A stretch of DNA of 64,000 nucleotides from Pseudomonas sp. Bc-h. GTDB lineage: Bacteria; Pseudomonadota; Gammaproteobacteria; Pseudomonadales; Pseudomonadaceae. The notes under the pieces were generated by a model. It was given only the letters and a program-made list of their open reading frames with translations, did no database searches and was not told where the DNA came from. Of this stretch, positions 37,901 through 45,097 are shown piece by piece (position 1 is the first letter of the stretch; the number at the start of each line of letters is the position of its first letter). Location of the stretch: positions 62,001 to 126,000 of the forward strand of contig NZ_MUIN01000017.1 of the NCBI RefSeq assembly GCF_002080045.1, written 5' to 3'. Position numbers and translations under genes: made by a program.

Positions 37901-38060
37901 CTTCCTCGACTACCTACGCGATTTGGCTGTGAACTCCAATCGACAGATTTTCTTTGCTACAGCAGATACTCGAATCGCGTCGCTCTTTGCTCGGAAATTT
38001 AGCTTTCTAGGGGAATCGTTTCGGAGCATTCAGCTAGAGCGTGGGATCGCTGCTGGTTAG
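34953..38060 (+). CDS. Rad50/SMC-like ATPase with novel N-terminal domain and zinc-hook-like CPIC motif
   Basis: 1035 residues. Residues 1-200 form an extra domain with no family I recognise. An ABC-type head follows: Walker A GANGTGKTS (224-232), long coiled coils from ~350 to 900 broken by CPICRAKY at 596-603, then the signature-like STGQRAAFALSVF (941-953) and Walker B PVLLIDDPIAHIDD (965-978). A single CxxC at mid-coil is the Rad50-style zinc hook. The gene starts directly at the nitrilase-gene stop behind GGAGGGGG, so the two proteins are made together. The layout recalls ATPase-plus-effector anti-phage systems. Confidence 0.82.
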   Translation: MLELQSVREKVSALLGDVQNIDDTVVRGERRHEGRCYAIAYVDLADNVVGRARELYDFQERVLGDDFFGTPGDLRWNKYLYIVAGPKSLSDGGFEKAKATIESDKEYARKRVVSEEELEALLGASQHFIPNNAGKDFNVVSEWEKRLAAADLDELLDRPTRRDVVERIGTRSAKRVPVADKTLTLNPSDALLAQNWLASIAIDRFRPVHDGKSYTFGQVTLIVGANGTGKTSLLEAIEYFYCGYNRRQGNAITPIISGSLVGSIEPLLASTDAGRIRARCFTWYNRDERFAKSILSAFTRYNFLDTDAAFRISTELEPSEIPSDLSRLLVGADASMIWDYLGKISPEVETAHERSIIRVDESRQMLEIAQKELEDAQSRPSNGKALTDAFRVALDGLSWKAPRVTAPLATEEEAEGLSEALGHLQSVLAADSAAVSIHAISVRSTELNQALAKALPLEAERKRYTQKINRLVDEITVSENASETLDRWLTYVNSGFAVAYARGTKAKAAVEIAQGKLGLFATSDIPEVPQEYAVVSLESAIRDANLDVLDSSDQVIDLENLSDSFGKAASARAQAARQLRAAAAASFDAGHPEDECPICRAKYLPQELAALVDQITHTLEETNELTEVTSKLAEAQEKLDSFQERVRFFELLQRMANAFDLPPDVLCAEVPARLVKLKFELASAEQELTAARMDWKQLANSELTISEHDDLRSAVTSLLISPESEFDTAAIDEARITFREAAAATRKIQAENLEGHNHVEKQLSDLSKTVCVGGWKTRAQHDAGIESLVIMQGEIESIQSRIDALQGLMDIDGSKLIAELSMGIVGAIRIHSEAIEAVKIESMASSNISTLVERVEKLKQQLKRGSEQAENYLIAKETLELLRNECSLEHATQESLGAISSQINEIFRRIHSPHEYEYVGKGEALLQTCTSHEMRTLEQISTGQRAAFALSVFLSMNRNATKAPPVLLIDDPIAHIDDLNALSFLDYLRDLAVNSNRQIFFATADTRIASLFARKFSFLGESFRSIQLERGIAAG

Positions 38061-38087
38061 GGGCGATTTAGCCTGATCCATTGCGCG

Positions 38088-38251
38088 CATGAGTGGGAAT
38101 AATCCGTATGCCTATTTCGAAGATGTGCTGACGCGGTTGCCGACACAGAAAGCCAGTGAGATCGAGCATCTACTGCCGCATCAGTGGATGCCTGGCTGAT
38201 CTACGCAAGGCGTACTCCCCGTACGCTTACCCTTCCCCGACGCTTACCTTG
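38088..38251. mobile_element. IS66-family transposase C-terminal remnant with inverted-repeat end
   Basis: The plus frame ending at the stop 38197-38199 reads NNPYAYFEDVLTRLPTQKAS then EIEHLLPHQWMP, the last residues of an IS66 TnpC transposase. After it, CGTACGGGGAGTACG and GTAAGCGTCGGGG (read on the minus strand between 38208 and 38248) resemble IS66 terminal repeats. The rest of the element is gone. It lies between the ATPase and the nuclease-like gene and shows that this locus was disrupted or assembled by IS activity. Confidence 0.78.
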
Positions 38252-38359
38252 TTCGGAGTTTCTGGTTACGCTTGTTGGATCCGCTTCGCCTACCCTCCAA
38301 ACCCGCTTGGGAGGCGTAGCATCAGGTTCATGTGTCCTTCAGGTGCTAGGAGTGCCGAT

Positions 38360-39898
38360 ATGCCCGGGAAAACACCGTGGGAAGCTGCGATTGAGGTTGA
38401 GCCGAAAACCGACTCTGAGCGTTACCTGAGCCAGCTTGCGCGTCGTGCGTTCTTGAGCCTCTGGTGCTACAGCAATGTTCATACTGACGAGGGAAAAACC
38501 TCGCCAACCGGCGATGGCAAGGAGCTCTGTGATTTGCTCGTGGTTTTTGGAAACCACATCCTGATTTTCTCGGACAAGGAGTGCGTGTACACCGACCACG
38601 CTGACCCTTTGGTGGCTTGGGGGCGATGGTACAAGCGAGCGGTAGACAAATCGGTGAGCCAGCTGCTGGGCGCTGAGAAATTCATTCGTGAGCACCCCGA
38701 TCGACTCTACCTGGACAAGCAGTGCAACGTGCCTTTCCCGTTCCGTTTGCCGGACATGAAACAGGGGATCATCCACCGCATCGCGGTGACCCGTGGCTCA
38801 CACGACGCGGGTGTCGCCAATTGGAAGGGTGAGAGCAGTGGCAGCCTGATGATTAACACGGTGCTTGAGGGCAAGGCCGACCACCTTAAGATGCCGTTCA
38901 CCATTGGCTGGCCTGCCGGAAGAGATCGTTTCGTTCATGTGCTCGATGAGTTGACCCTGGACGTACTGCTAGGTGAACTCGACACCATTGCCGACCTAGT
39001 CGCCTATTTTTCGGAAAAGGAGCGCTTCTTCAGCAGCGCCAAGTACATCAGCGCGCCGGGTGAGGAAGAGCTTATTGCGCACTACCAGACTACTGTCCGG
39101 AATGACAAGCACGCCCTGCCGCACGTTCCGAACGTTCCGCCCGGGTCGAGCATGATCATGTTGCCGGAGGGGGAGTGGGAGGCTTTCAATACGAGTTCCC
39201 AGCGTGCCTCACGAGATGCCGCCAACAACCAAAGCTATATGTGGGATCAAATCATTGAGTATCAGTCGACTTTCATAAGGTCTGCCAAGTCGGTGGCGGT
39301 GCTTGGTGGTAGTTACACTGTGGATCAGCAAGAAGAGCTCGTCAGGGCCATGGCAAGTGAGACCCGCTTTGGTCGACGCATGCTGGTAGCGGCGTTAACT
39401 GGCGTCCTACATCATCCTGTCGTTGCAAATGGGCAGTTTACCCGCAGAGCTCGAAGTCTCTCGGTGCCTGATCGGTATTATGTTTTCACCGTAATGGGGC
39501 GTGACGTAACTAGCGACTATGAGGTGTACAGGAAAAACAGAGCACTCGTTCTTACCGCCTATTGCCATGGCGTGAGGTTAAAGCACCCTGATGCGAAGGA
39601 GGTAATCGGCGTCGCGATTGAACCCATGACGTCCGACGCTTCATCGCAGGATGTTCTTTACATGGAGTTTCTTGGCCCACCGACCCCTGAACAACTGGTC
39701 ACTGCTCGTGAGGATTGTGATCGCATAGGCATAATGCAAGATTTCGCGATGAGTGAAATCGCATATCCGGCGCAGGAATTTCCAGGGCCTAGGCCGATGA
39801 AGGATTACGAACGGTCTAATGGGCCTGCTAATCGCGCTGAGCGTCGAGCACAGGCGAGCGCTCAGCGTCGAAACGGCGGCGGGAAACGAGGGCATTGA
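38360..39898 (+). CDS. Predicted PD-(D/E)XK-like nuclease-fold protein
   Basis: 512 residues from the ATG at 38360, which has AGGAG (38348-38352) seven bases upstream. The frame is open further upstream but only through IS66-end sequence. The N-terminus fits a restriction-enzyme-like core: helix glutamate E20 (DSERYLSQLARRAFLSLW), D58 in KELCDLLVVFG, then strand and lysine in HILIFSDKEC. The acidic residue before the XK is replaced by serine or shifted, so activity is uncertain. The C-terminus is basic. It could be a third part of the nitrilase/ATPase module or a solitary nuclease. Confidence 0.6.
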   Translation: MPGKTPWEAAIEVEPKTDSERYLSQLARRAFLSLWCYSNVHTDEGKTSPTGDGKELCDLLVVFGNHILIFSDKECVYTDHADPLVAWGRWYKRAVDKSVSQLLGAEKFIREHPDRLYLDKQCNVPFPFRLPDMKQGIIHRIAVTRGSHDAGVANWKGESSGSLMINTVLEGKADHLKMPFTIGWPAGRDRFVHVLDELTLDVLLGELDTIADLVAYFSEKERFFSSAKYISAPGEEELIAHYQTTVRNDKHALPHVPNVPPGSSMIMLPEGEWEAFNTSSQRASRDAANNQSYMWDQIIEYQSTFIRSAKSVAVLGGSYTVDQQEELVRAMASETRFGRRMLVAALTGVLHHPVVANGQFTRRARSLSVPDRYYVFTVMGRDVTSDYEVYRKNRALVLTAYCHGVRLKHPDAKEVIGVAIEPMTSDASSQDVLYMEFLGPPTPEQLVTAREDCDRIGIMQDFAMSEIAYPAQEFPGPRPMKDYERSNGPANRAERRAQASAQRRNGGGKRGH

Positions 39899-40185
39899 TG
39901 CTCTGCAGAGTTGAGACCATGCAGAAATCGCCGTCCAACTCTCTGTTCTCATCAATTTTTAGGGTTTTGGCGCACCAGGCACGCGGCAGCTGATTCAGCA
40001 GGCGAATGAGGTTGTGTAACTGCTGCGACAACAGTGGATGCGGGCCTGAGTAAGGCAAGGTGAGTTGGGCGGACGCTTACGATGCATCAGCCAGTAAGAT
40101 TGATCAGTTGCTGCGCATCGGTATATGCCTTGGTGACATAGGCAGGTGAGCAGGGCAGACGCTCACTGCCAGGCCTGGAGGACGA
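39899..40185. other. Intergenic stretch before vsr, probable remnant DNA
   Basis: 287 bases. The minus strand keeps a short open frame with NLIRLLNQLPRAWCAKTLKI, which looks like protein-coding debris that I cannot name. The end GCGGACGCTTAC (40067-40078) resembles an IS66-type terminal repeat and may be the other border of a lost element. GGAGG at 40177-40181 is the vsr ribosome site. Confidence 0.4.
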
Positions 40186-40629
40186 ATGGTTGACCCCCGC
40201 TCTGTAGAGCAGCGTCGCAAAATCATGCAATCCGTCGGAACCGCTAACACCGGGCCGGAAATAGTCGTACGAAGAGTTCTCTACGCTTTGGGATATCGGT
40301 ACAGGTTGCACCGGAAGGATTTACCTGGAAAACCAGATATTGTTTTTGTAAAAAAAAGAAAGGTCATCTTTGTTCATGGTTGCTTTTGGCACGGACATGG
40401 GTGCCCGAAGGGGCGACTACCCAAAAGCCGTCTTGAGTACTGGGGCCCTAAAATTGATCGTAATCGCCAACGGGACCGTGAAGCCGAGGAAGCCCTTGCT
40501 CTCAAGGGGTGGGACGTTCTGACGGTATGGCAATGCGAGCTTAAAGACCTTCACCTTTTACGGTGTCGTCTGTCGGTGTTTCTTGGGCCCAGCAAAAAAC
40601 CGATCGACATCTGTCCCGGAATCGCGTAA
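40186..40629 (+). CDS. vsr: Very short patch repair endonuclease
   Basis: 147 residues with all Vsr landmarks: VEQRRKIMQSVGTANTGPE, the catalytic aspartate in LPGKPDIVFVKKRK, and the zinc/active-site stretch VIFVHGCFWHGHGCPKG. It nicks T:G mismatches that arise when 5-methylcytosine made by the linked methyltransferase deaminates. It lies 53 bases before the C5-methyltransferase gene on the same strand, the usual arrangement. GGAGG is placed four bases before the ATG. Confidence 0.95.
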   Translation: MVDPRSVEQRRKIMQSVGTANTGPEIVVRRVLYALGYRYRLHRKDLPGKPDIVFVKKRKVIFVHGCFWHGHGCPKGRLPKSRLEYWGPKIDRNRQRDREAEEALALKGWDVLTVWQCELKDLHLLRCRLSVFLGPSKKPIDICPGIA

Positions 40630-40682
40630 ATTCCACGCCTCGTATGAAGGCGATGATTTTTCTCGCCGAGGGAGGAATGCAG

Positions 40683-41984
40683 ATGACACGACCAATTGGA
40701 ATAGATCTCTTTGCAGGGGCCGGTGGAATGTCCCTGGGCTTCGAGCAGGCTGGCTTTGACGTGGTAGCTGCCGTTGAGATCGACCCAATCCATGCAGCCG
40801 TGCACTCTTACAATTTCCCCAACTGCGTAGTGATACCTCAATCGGTGTCCTCGTTAACTGCTGAGGATATTCGTGACGCTGCGAACATTGGCCGCCGAAA
40901 TGTAGACATCGTTTTTGGTGGCGCCCCGTGCCAAGGCTTTAGCTTAATGGGGCAGCGCGCCCTTGATGATCCGCGTAACTCGCTGGTCAAAGACTTTGTA
41001 CGCATTGTCGTAGGCTTGGAATCCTCATACTTTGTTTTTGAGAACGTTAAAGGCATTACGGTTGGCCGACACAAACAGTTTCTTGCGGAGCTTATCGAAG
41101 AGTTTCAGAGCAACGGCTACGACGTTCTGCCTTGGAGAGTACTCAATGCAGCAAATTATGGCGTACCGCAGGAACGAGAGCGTTTGATTTTGATTGGGGC
41201 GAAGCGTGGACTAGAGCTTCCTGAGTACCCAGAGCCGACAACTAGGTCACCTAGATCATCTCTGCTACTCGATGCGCAGTTGCCAGAGGGACCCTCTTGC
41301 CAAGATGCTCTGGGAGATATTCCTGATGCAGAAGACTACGACGCCTTAATTGAAAATGATTCAACAGCCGTCAAATGGGGACGTCCGAGTGCCTATGCCA
41401 AAATTCTTCGCGATATGGTTGCCGAGTCGACCTACTACGGCTACAAAAGAAAATGGAACAAAGAGTTACTCACAAGCAGCCTCCGCACGAACCATTCTGA
41501 AATATCTCGTGCTCGATTTGCATCTACCGAGATGGGCCAGGTAGAACCAACCTCTCGATTCTTCAAGCTGCACGCTAATGGGGTATCTAATACGCTTCGT
41601 GCGGGCACCGACTCTGCGCGTGGTGCATTCACCAGTCCTAGACCCATCCACTACAAGTATCCGCGCTGCATAACTGTGCGTGAAATGCTTCGTTTACATG
41701 GTTTTCCTGACTGGTTCCGCACGCACGTCACGAAATGGCACGGCGCAAGACAAGTCGGGAATGCTGTTCCCCCTCCATTGGCGCGAGCAGTAGCGGCAAG
41801 CATCATTGACGCCATTGGATGGGAGCCGTCCAGTCCAACCGGCGCCATTTTGATGGGGGATGAGAGACTGCTTTCGATGGACATGGGCCAAGCCTCTCGC
41901 CATTTCGAAATCAATGTTCCGATCAAGCAGCGAGATCGCAAGGGGACACCGAAACCTAGGCAGTCAGTCACTCAGCCAGCTTAG
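40683..41984 (+). CDS. DNA cytosine-5 methyltransferase (type II)
   Basis: 433 residues with the C5-MTase motifs in order: I DLFAGAGGMSLGFEQAGF, IV GGAPCQGFS with the catalytic cysteine, VI FENVKG, VIII QERERLILIG, and X VGNAVPPPLARAVA. The target recognition region (about 230-340) has no site I can predict. I chose the ATG at 40683 by its distance from GGGAGG. An ATG at 40677 is nearly as good. It ends at 41984, where a convergent gene for the probable cognate endonuclease ends at 41985. Confidence 0.95.
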   Translation: MTRPIGIDLFAGAGGMSLGFEQAGFDVVAAVEIDPIHAAVHSYNFPNCVVIPQSVSSLTAEDIRDAANIGRRNVDIVFGGAPCQGFSLMGQRALDDPRNSLVKDFVRIVVGLESSYFVFENVKGITVGRHKQFLAELIEEFQSNGYDVLPWRVLNAANYGVPQERERLILIGAKRGLELPEYPEPTTRSPRSSLLLDAQLPEGPSCQDALGDIPDAEDYDALIENDSTAVKWGRPSAYAKILRDMVAESTYYGYKRKWNKELLTSSLRTNHSEISRARFASTEMGQVEPTSRFFKLHANGVSNTLRAGTDSARGAFTSPRPIHYKYPRCITVREMLRLHGFPDWFRTHVTKWHGARQVGNAVPPPLARAVAASIIDAIGWEPSSPTGAILMGDERLLSMDMGQASRHFEINVPIKQRDRKGTPKPRQSVTQPA

Positions 41985-42839
41985 TTAAATGCCCTTTACC
42001 TTTGGCTGAAGCACGAACATAGCGTCTCGATGGAATGTCGGGACGCTAAACTGATCTAAGGTTTCCCTGGTTACTGCTGCGAATTCGACCACGTAAATCC
42101 CTTTGTTCCTGATCGCTGCAATCGCTACAGGGATGACGAGATCAGTTTCAGTCGATTTGAAAGCGGCTATCACTTGGCGGCCAATCTGTTCAGTTAAAAT
42201 GCGCTGATTACCTTGTTTGGCTTCCACAGTAATCAGTACTTCAGACTGTTTGCCATCAGGCGCTGCGTGCAGCGCTCGAAACAATGCATCTATCTGAACC
42301 TTTCTCAGTTTTATGTCCATTTGAAGGTGCGTGAGCTCCAGCGCATCAATCTGGCTATTCGAAGCACTTGCAAAGTGACTCTCTATTATCCGCAGGTTAA
42401 CCGCTACCTGTAATAGCCAAGATTCATCCGTGCGCCCTAGAGCTTTGGACGCTAACGGTAAGCTAAGGCTTTGCACCGCGAAGCTAGGCGTAGAGTCGGA
42501 AGGCGTAAAGTCTTCATCAAGACTATCCAGTGCCCCTTCTATCCCATGAACAAACTCGAAAATGGCACCATCACCTGTCCTTTGTACTCCTCCGATCTGA
42601 AGGTCTTTCAGGCGCTGCGGCCACATCTTCGAGGCGCCTCTGCCTCTGACTATGTCCTTCATGAAGTTGAAGGGGTTACTGTCGAGCTTCATTTTGATGC
42701 CATAGTGCTCTGCACAGTAGCGCTTCGCTTCTTGAACGTCCTCTGCGGTCACCAGGGTGCGTGTAAACGTCTGGGCCTCCTTGTCGTAAAGCGTATCGAA
42801 TATCCGTTCGATGACTATGGGTTTTTCGCTAACGGCCAT
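41985..42839 (-). CDS. Probable type II restriction endonuclease (PD-(D/E)XK)
   Basis: 284 residues, no named family recognised. A PD-(D/E)XK pattern is visible near residues 180-215: KVQIDALFRAL, then EVLITVEAKQGNQRI with the E-A-K triad end, followed by a QIGRQVIAAF helix. It converges on the methyltransferase gene and their stops abut, a common R-M layout. The assignment rests on that context and the motif. Confidence 0.72.
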   Translation of the reverse strand: MAVSEKPIVIERIFDTLYDKEAQTFTRTLVTAEDVQEAKRYCAEHYGIKMKLDSNPFNFMKDIVRGRGASKMWPQRLKDLQIGGVQRTGDGAIFEFVHGIEGALDSLDEDFTPSDSTPSFAVQSLSLPLASKALGRTDESWLLQVAVNLRIIESHFASASNSQIDALELTHLQMDIKLRKVQIDALFRALHAAPDGKQSEVLITVEAKQGNQRILTEQIGRQVIAAFKSTETDLVIPVAIAAIRNKGIYVVEFAAVTRETLDQFSVPTFHRDAMFVLQPKVKGI

Positions 42840-42866
42840 TCACCAGTCTCCATCTGAAATTTACGA

Positions 42867-43505
42867 TCAGAGATGGTAGCAAGAAAGGTTCGTGGCACGT
42901 TGAATGGTTAAGTGCCCGCGCCAGCGAGCAGGGTTCTCACCCTCTCGCAGGTTACGTGCCTTGGCAGCATCTAGAATCTGTTCGATTTGTCCACGTACCT
43001 CGTCAGCGGTTCTGGTTTTGGTGGCCCAGATAGGTTGAAGCACTTTGAGCACCTGGGTAGTCCCGATCTCCTCAGCAGACAACTTGCCGATGTGGGCAAA
43101 CGCATAGAGCTCCAGCTTCCGAAGCCAGCCTTTACGCCACTTCTCTGACCAGGTGCCTCCGTGTGCTTCGCAGTATTCTTTGGCGAGTGTCTCGAACTTC
43201 AGCTGTTTGGCCTCGCTGGCTCGCTGTGCTTCGCGCTGAGCAGAGCGTTCGATGTCGCGAGCCGCTAGAGGATCAATACCGTCGCTCAACTGGCTTCGTT
43301 TAGCACTGGCGTCTTGTCTGGCTTTCTTTAGGCCGACCTCGGGGAATGAGCCTAATCCCATCTCTCTGCGACGCCCCGCCAATTGAAAGCGAAGTAGCCA
43401 GGATTTGCGCCCGGTTGGTTTGACGACCAAGCGAAGCCCGTCGCCATCTTCATAGGTGCCGGGTTCGGTCAGATTTTCGACTTTTTTCGGGTTCAGCTTA
43501 CCCAT
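42867..43505 (-). pseudogene. Truncated P4-type tyrosine integrase (N-terminal half)
   Basis: 212 residues from the ATG at 43505. The arm-binding DUF4102-like domain (LTEPGTYEDGDGLRLVVKPT; MGLGSFPEVGLKKARQDAS) and the core-binding domain (YCEAHGGTWSEKWRKGWLRK) are present. The match breaks at ENPARWRGHL and the catalytic domain with its R-H-R-Y residues is missing, so it cannot recombine DNA. It is transcribed inward from the right island repeat, the normal position for an island integrase. Confidence 0.88.
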
Positions 43506-43669
43506 TTGATTTCCCCTTCTCGTCCTTTTGTCCCCCCATCTGTCCCCCCACCTCATCGTCGGATGTAGTCAGATGGCGTTGAACACCATCGGACAGGGAT
43601 GCGCCTGAAACATCCGTGATAGCTAGGCTATCGGCAGGATTCTCGGATGGGATAGGATTATTTCGGACA

Positions 43670-43694
43670 ATTAAAAAGCCGGCTTGTGGCCGGC
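43670..43694 (+). repeat. Right copy of the 25-bp island-flanking direct repeat
   Basis: It pairs with 32951-32975 (24 of 25 bases). It folds as GCCGGC-TTGTG-GCCGGC and is followed on the minus strand by a T-run, so it is also a terminator-like hairpin for minus-strand transcripts coming from the right. It lies 165 bases upstream of the truncated integrase start, as expected for an attachment site. Confidence 0.75.
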
Positions 43695-43753
43695 TTCTCG
43701 GTGACAGGTTTGGTTAGTTTTTGGCTATCCGCACCCATCCGCAAAAGTGCGCG

Positions 43754-43867
43754 CTACGAAGAGGCGCTTGTGAGGTAAACGAGGCGGGCCGTGGGGCGAT
43801 CGCCTGGTCTGTCACCCACCAGCGGGTAGCCGATGGGTGTTGAAACGAAGGCGTGCAGGATACTCAT
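43754..43867 (-). other. Possible short ORF (37 codons) in the 43506-43922 gap
   Basis: The gap holds the CCCCCCA tandem motifs (43531-43550), the right island repeat and this short frame, MSILHAFVSTPIGYPLVGDR, ending with a stop at 43754. The frame has no good ribosome site. Hydrophobicity and length give no function. It may be a leader peptide or a remnant of the gene that the island interrupted. Confidence 0.25.
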
Positions 43868-43922
43868 GTTCGCTGCGAATGCCCACCCTTGATGCGCTGC
43901 CATTTGTCCTTTTCCTTCTGGA

Positions 43923-44648
43923 TCAAGGCATTGTCGCGGGGTGGCGGCGGTTGTTGAGGGTGGACCACCAGAAGATCCAGCCGAGGATATGGATGTTCTG
44001 TTCCTGGATCTGTTCGGCGCTGAAGATTTCGTCGGGGTATTCGGCGGCGTTGTGGCTGCGCAGACGCAGGGCGCCGCCGGGGAGGCGGTAGAGGTATTTC
44101 ACGCGCAGCATGCCGTCGTGTTCGAGGGCGTACATTTCGCCGTCGATGACGTGGGTGCGCCCTCGGTCGACGCCGATCAGCGAGCCGTCCTGAATTTTGT
44201 CGGCCATGCTGTTGCCGACCATGGCGACGCAGATGGCGTTGTGTTGTTCGACGTCCATGGCTTCGAGTACCTGTCGTGCGAGTCGGACCTTGTGGTTGGG
44301 GATTTCGCCCAGGGCGGTGCGGCCGGGGCTCTGGGTTTGCAGTTCGGTGAAAACCGGCATGTCCAGTTCGTCGCGCCCGTTGCTGCGCTCGGATCGCGTT
44401 TTTGGCAAGCCGTTGAGTCCGTTTTTGTCACGACTTTCTCCGGGGTGCTTCGGGCCGTCGCCGCTGCGCAGCCAACGCACGTTGACGCTCAGCAGTTCGG
44501 CGACTTCTTCCATGCGCGCCATGGGGATACCGCGTTTGAACCAGTTGTTCACGTGTTGCGGCGTCACCTTGCGGTTGGCGGCGAAATCTGTCGCGGAGAG
44601 ATGGCACTCCCGCAGAAGGACGCGTAGTCGATCACCTGATGTATTCAT
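43923..44648 (-). CDS. PrtR-like repressor (Xre HTH plus S24/LexA-type domain)
   Basis: 241 residues. The N-terminal HTH is LSATDFAANRKVTPQHVNNW. The C-terminal S24 fold has the catalytic serine in VAMVGNSMADK and lysine in LRVKYLYRLPGG. Such repressors control pyocin or prophage genes and are removed by RecA-stimulated self-cleavage. I find no Ala-Gly or Cys-Gly cleavage dipeptide anywhere in the protein, so autocleavage is doubtful. No phage structural or pyocin gene is near. It stands alone between the island and ppa. Confidence 0.87.
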   Translation of the reverse strand: MNTSGDRLRVLLRECHLSATDFAANRKVTPQHVNNWFKRGIPMARMEEVAELLSVNVRWLRSGDGPKHPGESRDKNGLNGLPKTRSERSNGRDELDMPVFTELQTQSPGRTALGEIPNHKVRLARQVLEAMDVEQHNAICVAMVGNSMADKIQDGSLIGVDRGRTHVIDGEMYALEHDGMLRVKYLYRLPGGALRLRSHNAAEYPDEIFSAEQIQEQNIHILGWIFWWSTLNNRRHPATMP

Positions 44649-45050
44649 GAACCGAATTTTACGGAAGGTTCAACTTTGTTTAAATGAACGAAGTGTTCAA
44701 ATGAGTGGAGTGTCAATGTTGCGTTTGTGGGTTTGTATTACAGCGACAGACAGTGCATGTAGGTCGATTCTTTGATTGTTTTGTTTTTAATCAACAGTGC
44801 TCTAGTACTTTGCAAGTGGCGGAAATACAGGCTGATCTTGATTGGAGCCGTGATTCAGGGCGGTCGGGAAAGTTTAACTGACGAGGAGGGCGCACCGTTT
44901 GTTGTCAGGAAGCGAAACGGACTTTACTGGGTTAAACAGATTGTGTGTTTTGAAAAATATTTAAACGTCTGGCGCGTATTAAGTGCCGGAAAAAGCTGCG
45001 GGGGGTAGTTTGCGGAGGGAGTATGAGGGGGGAGTGCAGGACGGGGAGCA
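44649..45050. other. AT-richer gap between repressor gene and ppa
   Basis: About 400 bases. The repressor promoter should be at its left end. GTTCAACTTTGTTTAAATGA and AACGAAGTGTTCAAATGAG (44667-44705) share TTCAA half-sites and could be its operators. A 78-codon frame at 44772-45008 (plus) starts with a hydrophobic stretch, but has no ribosome site or family match, and I do not call it a gene. Confidence 0.4.
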
Positions 45051-45087
45051 GCCCTTCAGAGCGCTCAGGAAGAGTGTTCTGAAGGGC
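45051..45087. terminator. Hairpin downstream of ppa
   Basis: A ten-base perfect stem, GCCCTTCAGA / TCTGAAGGGC, with a 17-base loop, begins 11 bases after the ppa stop on the minus strand. No clear U-run follows, so it may be a processing or rho-assisted end rather than a full intrinsic terminator. Confidence 0.45.
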
Positions 45088-45097
45088 GCGAATCGGA

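Noticed and set aside
38156..38359. Upstream extension of the 512-aa nuclease-like protein
   Set aside because: It translates IS66 terminal-repeat sequence. The ATG at 38360 has a proper AGGAG.
39828..40058. Minus-strand 76-codon frame between the nuclease-like gene and vsr
   Set aside because: Its start overlaps the nuclease-like gene end and no ribosome site is seen; treated as debris.
32951..43694. tRNA gene as island attachment target
   Set aside because: I looked for a cloverleaf next to each 25-bp repeat and saw none. The repeat looks like a terminator hairpin instead.
44772..45008. 78-codon hydrophobic frame near ppa
   Set aside because: No ribosome site and no recognisable family; it lies in AT-rich spacer DNA.
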